Assembly: GCA_026389695.1 (NCBI GenBank)
Contig: JAPLHI010000136.1
Span: 1 to 15,323 of the forward strand
Reading direction: 5' to 3'
From: Chloroflexota bacterium
GTDB lineage: Bacteria; Chloroflexota; Dehalococcoidia; GIF9; UBA5629
Length of the DNA: 15,323 bases
In this document: one piece after another, positions 1 to 6,994 of the stretch
How the letters are laid out: every line of letters begins with the position of its first letter
Numbering within the stretch: position 1 is the first letter of the stretch
Notes under the pieces: model-generated
Database searches by the model: none
The model's input: the letters and a program-made list of their open reading frames with translations, nothing else
Told to the model about the DNA's origin: nothing
Made by a program: the position numbers and the translations under genes

Positions 1-1
1 A

Positions 2-1192
2 TCGGCCGGGGTTGCGCCCGAAATCGTGCGTAAATGTGCCGGCAGGGGTGTAAAAGCCATACACTTCTGCACCGCCGGCTTTAATGAAACGGGCGAAGCA
101 GAGACCGCCGGACTGCAGGGAGAGCTGGTCAGGCTGGCCTCGGAGACAGGCATTCGTATTATCGGTCCCAACTGCATGGGCATCTACTCCCCTCAGTCCC
201 GGCTGTCGTTCGATACCGCTTTCCCCCGTGAAAGCGGGACTATCGGCTTGATCAGCCAGAGCGGCGGCAACGCAATCTATATTGTCAGGGAAGCCGGCTG
301 GCGCGGTGTACGCTTCAGTAAGGTCATCAGCTTCGGCAATGCCTGCGATCTTAATGAATGTGACTTCTTGGAATACCTGACCGAAGATCCCGAGACCGAA
401 GTCATCGCCCTGTATCTTGAAGGTGTTAAGAACGGTGCAAGGTTTTTCAGGCTGCTGGAAAGGGCAGCCAGGGAAAAAACCGTGGTGCTTCTCAAGGGAG
501 GGTTGGGCGAGGCGGGCGCGCGGGCTACGGCATCACACACCGCTTCTCTCGCGGGGAACGATACCACGTGGGACGCCCTGTGCCGCCAGCTCAACCTTTT
601 AAGGCCGAAAAACGTGGAGGAGATGGTTGACATTCTGACCACTCTTTCCTTCATGCCTGATCCGGGCGGGAGGAACGTGATACTGATCGGACCCGGCGGG
701 GGCGCCAGCGTATTGCTGACCGACGAGTTCGAAAGAAGGGGCCTGCGGCTGCCACCGCTGCCTGAAAAGATACGTAAAAAACTTCTCGGATTCACCCAGC
801 TTGCGGGCAACATGCTGCGTAACCCCATAGACTATTCACAGACCATGATGGAGTCGGATAGCCTGGGCAGGGCGGTGGAAATACTCACCGACTGGGATGA
901 AATCAATTTCTGTGTGGGTTTTTTCCGCCCCAGCCAGTTCCCGCCCAGCGGATTGGGTTTCATTCTCAAAGTAGGCGGAGCGATTTCCACGGCGTACCAG
1001 GCTTCGCACAAGCCCGTAGCCTATATCTGCGAACAGGCTGTTATACCCGAAGGGCAGACTGCTATTTTCAATTTAATTCAAAGGTTCGCTGAATTAAAAA
1101 TCCCGGTATATTACAGCTTCGCCGCCGGAGCGGAAGCGCTGAGCGCAGTGGTGAGCTATAACGAGCGCCGCAGGGCAAGGATGCGGGATTAA
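2..1192 (+). CDS. NDP-forming acyl-CoA synthetase, alpha-type subunit (5' partial)
   Basis: The frame is open from base 2, and the first residues (SAGVAPEIVRKCAGRGVKA) already lie inside the CoA-binding domain, so the true start is upstream and the GTG at 26 is not a start. The family (acetate/acyl-CoA ligase, ADP-forming, succinyl-CoA synthetase superfamily) converts an acyl-CoA, phosphate and NDP to the acid, CoA and NTP, or the reverse, through a phosphohistidine. Visible are the end of the CoA-binding fold (AGFNETGE), the first ligase-CoA domain (IGPNCMG, LISQSGGNA) and the phosphohistidine loop SHTASLAG, with His encoded at 536-538. The second ligase-CoA domain follows (IGPGGGASVLLTDEFERRGL). 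The protein ends without an ATP-grasp (beta) domain, so the beta subunit must be a separate gene, perhaps upstream. The substrate is unknown. An AMP-forming ligase follows after 86 bases. Confidence 0.88.
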   Translation, partial: SAGVAPEIVRKCAGRGVKAIHFCTAGFNETGEAETAGLQGELVRLASETGIRIIGPNCMGIYSPQSRLSFDTAFPRESGTIGLISQSGGNAIYIVREAGWRGVRFSKVISFGNACDLNECDFLEYLTEDPETEVIALYLEGVKNGARFFRLLERAAREKTVVLLKGGLGEAGARATASHTASLAGNDTTWDALCRQLNLLRPKNVEEMVDILTTLSFMPDPGGRNVILIGPGGGASVLLTDEFERRGLRLPPLPEKIRKKLLGFTQLAGNMLRNPIDYSQTMMESDSLGRAVEILTDWDEINFCVGFFRPSQFPPSGLGFILKVGGAISTAYQASHKPVAYICEQAVIPEGQTAIFNLIQRFAELKIPVYYSFAAGAEALSAVVSYNERRRARMRD

Positions 1193-1278
1193 TTTATGTC
1201 TGATAAGTTAACTGATCGAGACAGCATTATATCGGCATAAGATGATTTTAAATTCAAAAAACAAAAGGGGTAAATATA

Positions 1279-2952
1279 ATGTTTCAGGAAAGGCTTTTAT
1301 CAAACAGGTGGTTTTCAACAACGGTTCAGCAGTTTTTCGTGGAAACCTGCGCGTACCGGCCGGAGAAAACAGCGATTTATTTTGAGGGCAAAGAAATAAG
1401 CTACAGGGATCTTCAGGAAAACGTAAATAGGTTTTCGCAGGTTCTGTTGAGATTGGGTGTTAAACGCGGTGATCGCGTAGCAATGCTGCCTGCGTCAAGA
1501 CCCGAGTTTGTGTACGCATATTTCGCCGTCCTGCAGATCGGTGCTGTACTTAATCCGTTGAACCTGCTGTGGGGCGCTATTGAGTTCGAGGGTATTCTTC
1601 AAAGAAATGACCCGAAGGTCATTATATCAACTGACACCAACGCGGGCAGGGATTATATACAGCTTCTCAGAGACGTCATCCCCGACCTTAAATATGACAA
1701 AGAAACCGTATCCTCGATGCGTATCCCTTCTTTAACTCATCTTATCAGCTTCAGCAGGGAGGGTAAAAGATACGAAGGATTCTTAGACTTCAGCGAATTG
1801 CTTGAAAGCGGACGCGGATATGACCGGAGCGAGATATCAAGGCTTGTCAGGGAGGGGAAATCAACTGATATCCAGTTCATCTGTCAGACTTCAGGTACCA
1901 CAGGCCTGGCCAAAAGCGGCTTATGGAATCACAGACCACCCACATCATCCTTTCACTTCCTGGCTAAATACCTGACGATGACGCCTGACGACACATATAT
2001 TAATATCTCTCCTCTGTATCACAATGTGGGAATGGTATTTGGTTTATTTATGAATTTAGCCTATCTCGGCAGTACTTTGTACTTGCTTGATGGGTTTGAT
2101 GCTGTAGAAGCTATGGAACTTATGGATAAGTTTAATATCACGGCATCGGCAGGATTCGATGCCCATTTCCAGGCGCTGAAAAAAGCATTCGATGCCGGAA
2201 AATATAAATTTACGCTTAATAAAATAATGGCGGCTATACAACCCAGTGCTTACGACATGCTGGTCAAAGAAATGTGCAGGTCAGAAGATGTGCAGGTGCT
2301 GACTTTATTCGGGCAGACGGAAAACGGTCCGCTGGTAGCGCTTGTTGAACCTGACTGCATGGATTATCGGCTTAGGAAATTTTCCAACGGGAGGCCTTTG
2401 CCCGGCGTTGAGATGGTGATAAAGGACGTTGAAACCGGTAAAACATTGATGTCTCACGAGCAGGGTGAAATCTGCTATAAAAGCCCGTACATGTTTTCGG
2501 GCTATTACAAGCAGGAAAAGGAGACCGCAGAGCTGTTCGATGAAGAGGGATATTTCCATAGCGGAGATTACGGTACTTTCAAAGGCGGTTACCTGTACTA
2601 TTACGGGCGTTTGGGTGGTATCGTAAAAACGGGTGGCGAGAATGTCTCGCTGACGTATGTAAATCAGAATCTTTTGAAGCTGTTTCCTGATGAATTTGAC
2701 GATGTTCAGACCATTGGGATACCGGATCCTCACTGGGGTTGGAAACTTGTATCCTATATAAGAATGAATCCCGGTAAGAAACTGAGGGACATCAAGGAAT
2801 ATAAGGTGGAATGTAAGGGCAAAATGGCGGAATACGAAATACCCAAGCAGATTTTTGAATGGGAAGGCCAATGGCCGATAACCTCAGTGGGTAAAACCGA
2901 CTTGATCAAATTGAAGGCAGAAATGGAGAAGCGACTGGGAGTTAAAACATAG
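1279..2952 (+). CDS. AMP-forming acyl-CoA synthetase/ligase (ANL superfamily)
   Basis: This 557-residue protein of the adenylate-forming family should activate a carboxylic acid with ATP to an acyl-AMP and then an acyl-CoA. Signature motifs appear in order: the P-loop-like A3 motif TSGTTGLAKS (204 onward), A5 FGQTENGP (344 onward), A7 HSGDYG, A8 GRLGGIVKTGGENVS (443 onward) and A10 SVGKTDLIKL with catalytic Lys539. Length is normal for the family. The A8 hinge is unusual: the usual acidic residues after GRx are Gly446 and Gly447. A3 is also slightly degenerate, with Ala for the usual Pro. The start is supported by AAAAGGGG at 1263-1270, eight bases before the ATG. It probably shares a transcript with the upstream acyl-CoA synthetase, since no convincing promoter or terminator was seen in the gap. 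The substrate (fatty, aromatic or other acid) cannot be read from the sequence. Confidence 0.9.
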   Translation: MFQERLLSNRWFSTTVQQFFVETCAYRPEKTAIYFEGKEISYRDLQENVNRFSQVLLRLGVKRGDRVAMLPASRPEFVYAYFAVLQIGAVLNPLNLLWGAIEFEGILQRNDPKVIISTDTNAGRDYIQLLRDVIPDLKYDKETVSSMRIPSLTHLISFSREGKRYEGFLDFSELLESGRGYDRSEISRLVREGKSTDIQFICQTSGTTGLAKSGLWNHRPPTSSFHFLAKYLTMTPDDTYINISPLYHNVGMVFGLFMNLAYLGSTLYLLDGFDAVEAMELMDKFNITASAGFDAHFQALKKAFDAGKYKFTLNKIMAAIQPSAYDMLVKEMCRSEDVQVLTLFGQTENGPLVALVEPDCMDYRLRKFSNGRPLPGVEMVIKDVETGKTLMSHEQGEICYKSPYMFSGYYKQEKETAELFDEEGYFHSGDYGTFKGGYLYYYGRLGGIVKTGGENVSLTYVNQNLLKLFPDEFDDVQTIGIPDPHWGWKLVSYIRMNPGKKLRDIKEYKVECKGKMAEYEIPKQIFEWEGQWPITSVGKTDLIKLKAEMEKRLGVKT

Positions 2953-2970
2953 TTGAATCAACCAATCCTT

Positions 2971-2999
2971 TTGTCAAGCCAGGCACGTTCTGATAAGAT
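2971..2999 (+). promoter_or_regulatory. Sigma-70-like promoter for the C69 peptidase gene
   Basis: TTGTCA (2971-2976) is followed after 17 bases by TAAGAT (2994-2999). Transcription would start near 3006, just ahead of the AAGGAGG ribosome-binding site at 3019-3025. This suggests the peptidase gene is transcribed separately from the ligase. Confidence 0.5.
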
Positions 3000-3034
3000 A
3001 CTGACACAATCGTGGATCAAGGAGGCGTGGGATT

Positions 3035-4339
3035 ATGTGTGATACTATCGTAGCCCTCGGCACAGCAACTAAAAACGGCGCCACCCTTTTCGGCAAGAAC
3101 AGCGACAGGGAGCCGGACGAGGTACAGAACATCAAAATATACCCGCGTCGCCAGTATAAACCGGGAGACACGGTAAAATGCACATATATCTCAGTTCCAC
3201 AGGTTGCAGAAACGGCCAGGATACTGCTGTGCCAGCCTTTCTGGATGTTCGGCGCGGAAATGGGCACCAATGAATACGGGGTGATGATCGGTAACGAGGC
3301 GCTTTTCACGCGTGAAAAGCCGTCGGCCATAGGCCTCACCTGAATGGATTTGCTGCGGCTTGCCCTCGAACGTGGCAAAACGGCACGTGAGGCCCTGGAC
3401 GTTATCATCGAACTTCTGGAAAAGCATGGGCAGGGCGGTAACTGCGGCTACCGCAAGACATTTTTATACATGAACAGCTTCCTCATCGCCGACGCCAGGG
3501 AAGCCTACGTGCTGGAGACGGTAAAATCCTGGTGGGCCTGGAAAAAGATTAAAGATATATGGAGTATTTCCAATGTCATTTCACTGGAAAATGATCTGGA
3601 TGCAGCCTCGCCGGGGCTGATCGAAAACGCGGTTAAAAAAGGGTGGTGCAAAAACGAGTCAAGCTTCAATTTCCGCCGCTGCTATTCCGATCCCATTATC
3701 ACCTGGGGAGCCGCCGCGAAAGCCAGGGAAACCTGCTCACGAAATCTACTGTCACAGAAAATAGGGTCACTTACAACTGCTGATTTTATGGCGATCCTGC
3801 GCGATCATGGCGGCAGAGACGATTTTCTACCGTTCAGGCACGGGGGTACGGTCTGCATGCACGCCGCTGACAAATTGATCCGCCGCAGCCAGTCGGTCGG
3901 CTCACTGGTAGGAAAAGTTTCCGCACAAGAGCAATATTATTACGTTACCGGAACGGCCAACCCCTGCCTCAGCCCGTTTTACCCGGTATTCAGGCCGGGC
4001 ACAGCAAATCCCGCCGGATACCTGGAAGGCTCGGCGGATTTTGATGCCGAAACCTACTGGTGGGAGAGCGAAAAACTGCATCGTAAGGCCCTGTGGCATT
4101 TTCCGGCCGCAATCGGGGAGATACGGCCACGGATAAAAGAGTACGAACAGGAGATGCTTCAATCACTGGAGGAGCATCATGCCCCGCTGAACCAGGCAGC
4201 CATTGATAAGTACTTCGGTAAAGCAAAACACATCATAGAGGAATGGGGTGCAAAGCTGAACGGTATGCCCGAAACCAGGCCGGGTTGGATCTACCGGCGC
4301 TACTGGGAGAAATATAATAAGTTAAATGGAATTCAATGA
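3035..4339 (+). pseudogene. C69-family dipeptidase / secernin-like Ntn-hydrolase, interrupted by an in-frame TGA
   Basis: The gene reads MCDTIVALGTATKNG...FGKNSDRE at its N-terminus. This is the hallmark of peptidase family C69 (formerly U34) and secernins, where Cys2 becomes the N-terminal nucleophile after Met removal. After 102 codons the frame meets TGA at 3341-3343 and continues open in the same frame for 331 more codons from the ATG at 3344. The rest carries the expected family blocks: MDLLRLALER, GQGGNCGY, ISNVISLENDLDAASPGL, HGGTVCMHA and TGTANPCLSPFYPVF. The restored length of 434 codons is normal for the family. Relatives, as I recall them, have Gly at the interrupted position (LTGMDL), so GGA to TGA by one base explains it. 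It is a nonsense mutation, a sequencing error, or a split gene restarting at the adjacent ATG. A strong ribosome-binding site (AAGGAGG, 9-base spacing) marks the start. The 3' end overlaps the GNAT gene. Confidence 0.85.
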
Positions 4340-4835
4340 GTGGCATATGGTCGAAATAAGAGAGGTAAACAGCACTACCGATATAGGTAACAGCCTGAGA
4401 GTGATCAGGGACTCTTTCAGGACTGTCGCCCGGGAATTTAAGCTCACTCGCAAGAACAATCCTACTCACCCCTCCTTCATCACGCGGGAAAGGCTTTCAG
4501 ATCTGCAAAAGAAAGCCCGGTTCTTCGGGCTTTTTGAAAACGGTAACCAAGTGGGTTTCGTAGCTGTTGAAAAGGCCGACGGTAACGTATACTACCTTGA
4601 TAAGCTGGCGGTACTGCCGCATCACCGGCATCAGGGACACGGTAAAAAGCTGGTGGAGTTCGTGGTTGAATATGTTAAAAAAAACGGCGGGGAAAAGGTG
4701 TCTCTATGTATGATCGACAGTCATAGAGTATTGAAAAGCTGGTATCAATCACTGGGTTTCAGTGAGACCGCAACCAAAAAGTTTGAACACCTGCCCTTCG
4801 TAGTGTGCTTCATGGAGAGGGCTGTTTCATCCTGA
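4326..4835 (+). CDS. GNAT-family N-acetyltransferase
   Basis: A 169-residue protein with the GNAT fold, which transfers an acetyl group from acetyl-CoA to an amine. Motif A is clear: YLDKLAVLPHHRHQGHGKKL, where the Q-x-x-G-x-G type loop binds the CoA pyrophosphate, is followed by an alpha-helix. The C-terminal block LKSWYQSLGFSE is the usual motif B (a 'xxYexlGF' strand and turn). The acceptor is not predictable. The ATG at 4326 overlaps the end of the peptidase gene by 14 bases. An alternative ATG at 4347 (MVEIREV) fits family N-termini equally well and lies 7 bases after the peptidase stop, consistent with translational coupling. Neither start has a good ribosome-binding site. A perfect hairpin with a T tract lies inside the gene at 4512-4535. 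The 3' end overlaps the convergent glycerate kinase gene by 9 bases. Confidence 0.85.
   Translation: MEFNEWHMVEIREVNSTTDIGNSLRVIRDSFRTVAREFKLTRKNNPTHPSFITRERLSDLQKKARFFGLFENGNQVGFVAVEKADGNVYYLDKLAVLPHHRHQGHGKKLVEFVVEYVKKNGGEKVSLCMIDSHRVLKSWYQSLGFSETATKKFEHLPFVVCFMERAVSS
4512..4535. terminator. Terminator-shaped hairpin inside the GNAT coding sequence
   Basis: AAAGCCCG (4512-4519) and CGGGCTTT (4526-4533) are perfect complements around a six-base loop, and the plus strand runs into TTTTT at 4531-4535. Read on the minus strand, the same stem is followed by CTTTCTTTT. The shape fits an intrinsic terminator in both directions. On the minus strand it could end transcripts running past the glycerate kinase stop about 290 bases away. 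On the plus strand it would truncate the GNAT message. Function is inference from shape alone. Confidence 0.45.
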
Positions 4836-6170
4836 AAGATACAGCATTATATCGCTGACATTGGTCCCCGTGGGGCCTGTAACTATGAGCGATCTGCCTA
4901 TCAGCTGAAAGAGCGTATTGGTGTCATATCTGTCTATGTAATATTGAACATTGATCCCCAGCATACGCACTGTATCCAGGGAACGCTGATCCACCATAGC
5001 CCCGGCTGTATCGGACATATAATCGGAGCCGTCAGTGCCCACGCTGGCAACAAGCCACGGTGTGGTACAGTCCTTCATAGCAAGCATGGAAACAGCCGCG
5101 TAGTGCTGGTTCCTGCCGCCTTTACCGGCATTCTCCGGCACTGTAGGGGTTGTCTCCCCACCTATAAGCACTACGTCGAATCCCCGGTATTTACCCTGCA
5201 TGAATTCATCAGCATGTGCCATTGCGGCCGCTGCTGTATCCCCCGCCTGCTCAGTGGTAACAATAAACGGGTTCAGTCCCAGGTCTCTTGCCTTCTCAGC
5301 CATTGCATCGAGAGCAAGCCTGTTATTGCCAATGATATAGTTATCGCAGTTGTTCAATTCCTTGGGGGTTTCCGCTTCCAAACCCTGGCAACCCCTGCGG
5401 ATGTAATCCACGGCGTTACCCGGAGCTTTATCAAGCAGGTTGTATTTCTCCAGCACGTTATAAGCGGCTTTGAAGGTGGAGGCATCCGGGACAGTCGGGC
5501 CTGAAGCAATGGATGCCAAATTATCGCCTACCACATCGGAGATAATCAGAGAAACCACTCTCGCAGGCTCGTAAAATCTACCCAGGTTACCACCCTTGAT
5601 AAGCGACAAATGTTTCCTCACAATATTGATATCACCTATTCCAGCGCCGCATCTCAGAAGCAACCATGTGATATCACGCTTATCCTCCAGGCTCACCCCG
5701 GCCACGGGGCAGGGCATCAGGGATGATCCGCCCCCGGAAATCAGGCATATAACGAGGTCGTCTTTTCCAATATCGTACCGTGCTTTCAGGGCCAGCATAT
5801 TGCGCACTCCCAGCACGCCTTCAGCATCAGGCACGGGATGACCCGCCAGGGTCACTGAAATTTTTTCCGTTTGGAAACCGTCTGATTTACTATTGATGGC
5901 GCCGGTGGTAATTTGTTCGGCGCCCAATATGCGCTCCAATTCCATGGCCATGAGCCTGGCAGCTTTACCCCCGCCTATGACGAAGATCCTACCGCGTGAT
6001 ATATTGTAAGAAGTACCTTTTATGGTTAATTGTTTACGCTTCTTATTGTATTTAACAGCCGTTTGAAGTAGATTTCCCGGCAGTACCTGGCTTATGCCGG
6101 CATCAATAAGTTCCACCGCCCTGGCTCGAAGTCCGGACCAGATTAGCTCTTCACGGTTTTTAATTATCAA
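4827..6170 (-). CDS. Glycerate 2-kinase, MOFRL family (DUF4147)
   Basis: A 447-residue protein of the MOFRL/GckA-type glycerate kinases, which phosphorylate D-glycerate to 2-phosphoglycerate with ATP. Relatives are often mislabelled hydroxypyruvate reductase (TtuD). The N-terminal domain has IGGGKA (66 onward, Lys69), GHPVPD, the SGGGSS nucleotide loop, SDVVGD and SGPTVPD. The C-terminal MOFRL domain has GGETT, GKGGRNQ and GTDGSD. Length is normal. The start is TTG at 6170: GAGG lies at 6179-6182 with 8-base spacing, and the first in-frame ATG is far inside the conserved fold. An upstream promoter at 6224-6252 is nearly consensus. The gene stands alone, convergent with and overlapping the GNAT gene, and divergent from the phosphodiesterase gene. 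Its role is probably in glycerate, serine or glyoxylate carbon entering glycolysis. Confidence 0.92.
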   Translation of the reverse strand: MIIKNREELIWSGLRARAVELIDAGISQVLPGNLLQTAVKYNKKRKQLTIKGTSYNISRGRIFVIGGGKAARLMAMELERILGAEQITTGAINSKSDGFQTEKISVTLAGHPVPDAEGVLGVRNMLALKARYDIGKDDLVICLISGGGSSLMPCPVAGVSLEDKRDITWLLLRCGAGIGDINIVRKHLSLIKGGNLGRFYEPARVVSLIISDVVGDNLASIASGPTVPDASTFKAAYNVLEKYNLLDKAPGNAVDYIRRGCQGLEAETPKELNNCDNYIIGNNRLALDAMAEKARDLGLNPFIVTTEQAGDTAAAAMAHADEFMQGKYRGFDVVLIGGETTPTVPENAGKGGRNQHYAAVSMLAMKDCTTPWLVASVGTDGSDYMSDTAGAMVDQRSLDTVRMLGINVQYYIDRYDTNTLFQLIGRSLIVTGPTGTNVSDIMLYLSG

Positions 6171-6223
6171 ATTATATACCTCAAGGCCTTTACACTCCTA
6201 AAAAAGCAGAAATAAGCGCAATA

Positions 6224-6252
6224 ATTGTACGCCTTAAACGCATGATTGTCAT
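6224..6252 (-). promoter_or_regulatory. Sigma-70-like promoter for the glycerate kinase gene
   Basis: On the minus strand ATGACA (6252-6247) is followed after 17 bases by TACAAT (6229-6224), five of six matches in each box. The predicted start near 6217 gives a leader of about 47 bases that includes the GAGG ribosome-binding site. Confidence 0.6.
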
Positions 6253-6285
6253 TTCGGAAGGTGGGATGGTTATACGTACACGCAC

Positions 6286-6314
6286 TGGACAAAATTCGCG
6301 GAAGGTGTTATTAT
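6286..6314 (+). promoter_or_regulatory. Sigma-70-like promoter that fixes the phosphodiesterase start
   Basis: TGGACA (6286-6291) is followed after 17 bases by TATTAT (6309-6314), five of six matches in each box. Transcription would start near 6321, downstream of the alternative ATG at 6242. This makes the internal ATG at 6332 the likely start, with only about ten bases of leader and no Shine-Dalgarno sequence. Confidence 0.55.
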
Positions 6315-6331
6315 TTCGCCACTCTACTGCC

Positions 6332-6910
6332 ATGAAAATAGGTGTAATAGCTGACACTCACGTTCGCCGGATCAGCGAATTGCCCTCTTCGCTTATCAAT
6401 GCCCTCACCAGGCTGGATATGGTCGTACACCTGGGCGATTTCCACTCGGAAGACCTGGTCAACGACCTCAAGGAGATCACCAACTTCCGCGGTGTGGCAG
6501 GCAATCACGATTCACACATACCCGGCCTGCCTGAGAAAGACCTCGTCGAAGTCAATGATAAGAGAATCGGCATTATCCACGGTCATGGCTGCGTTTTTCC
6601 CTTTGGATTTAAGTGGGGACTTCTCACCCAGTTCGAAGGCAAGATAGATGCCATACTCTACGGCCATACACACTCCCCCAGGAACACCATCGAGGAAGAT
6701 ATACTTTTCTTTAACCCCGGCAGCGTTAGCGGCAGGTTCCCCGCCATGCACCGCAGCTACGGTATATTGACTGTGGGAGAGCAGATTTCAGGAGAGATAT
6801 TTACCATCGAAACTAAAAGGTATTATTATCTTCACAGATATATCGGCCTCGCCAGCAGGGCTATCTCCCGCTGCTGCGGGCTTAACGGAAGCCCCGATAG
6901 CTATGTTTAA
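6332..6910 (+). CDS. YfcE/MJ0936-type metallophosphoesterase
   Basis: A 192-residue calcineurin-like phosphoesterase of the YfcE/MJ0936 group, which hydrolyses phosphodiesters with a two-metal centre. Every metal-ligand motif is present in order: IADTH, HLGDFH, AGNHD, IIHGHG and YGHTH, followed by FFNPGS. The frame is open back to an ATG at 6242. The ATG at 6332 is chosen because the family begins with MKIGVIADTH and the promoter at 6286-6314 lies between the two. The core ends around GEIFTIE, and about 30 further residues (basic and aromatic, with a CC pair) extend past the usual family end. The coding DNA for this tail overlaps a predicted nested hairpin at 6860-6901. The natural substrate is unknown. 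The gene is divergent from the glycerate kinase and convergent with the permease. Confidence 0.9.
   Translation: MKIGVIADTHVRRISELPSSLINALTRLDMVVHLGDFHSEDLVNDLKEITNFRGVAGNHDSHIPGLPEKDLVEVNDKRIGIIHGHGCVFPFGFKWGLLTQFEGKIDAILYGHTHSPRNTIEEDILFFNPGSVSGRFPAMHRSYGILTVGEQISGEIFTIETKRYYYLHRYIGLASRAISRCCGLNGSPDSYV
6860..6901 (+). other. Nested inverted repeats at the 3' end of the phosphodiesterase gene
   Basis: GCTATC (6860-6865) pairs with GATAGC (6896-6901). Inside are two perfect hairpins: CCCGC/GCGGG (6867-6880, loop TGCT) and GGGCTT/AAGCCC (6878-6894, loop AACGG). The two share GGG at 6878-6880, so they compete. No T tract follows on either strand, so it is not a standard terminator. Confidence 0.4.
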
Positions 6911-6994
6911 TGACCAGCACCTCTACTGAGATAAACGGAAGAAATCCTGCAAGCTAATTAAAATCCGCCCCCAATCCAATTTCCTGATTGTCAC

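Noticed and set aside
277..828. 183-codon open frame on the minus strand
   Set aside because: It is antisense to the acyl-CoA synthetase, whose conserved motifs explain the sequence.
2481..2503. AGCCCG/CGGGCT hairpin, followed on the minus strand by TTTTA
   Set aside because: Six-base stem with a ten-base loop in the middle of the ligase gene, no minus-strand gene to terminate; likely chance.
2305..2871. 188-codon minus-strand frame
   Set aside because: It mirrors the conserved C-terminal half of the AMP-forming ligase and has no recognisable protein features.
3341..3343. Genetic code with TGA read as Gly (as in Gracilibacteria/SR1)
   Set aside because: Several intact genes here end in TGA at the expected length (GNAT, glycerate kinase, permease, quinone reductase).
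3341..3378. TGA at 3341 as a selenocysteine codon, with a TTGCC/GGCAA stem downstream at 3360-3378
   Set aside because: Family members have Gly, not Cys or Sec, at this position as I recall; the stem is weak with a nine-base loop, and the catalytic Cys is at residue 2.
4944..5504. 186-codon plus-strand frame
   Set aside because: Antisense shadow of the glycerate kinase gene; Cys/His-rich low-order composition.
6242..6331. Longer N-terminus of the phosphodiesterase from ATG 6242
   Set aside because: The extra 30 residues precede the family start, and a good promoter lies inside this stretch.
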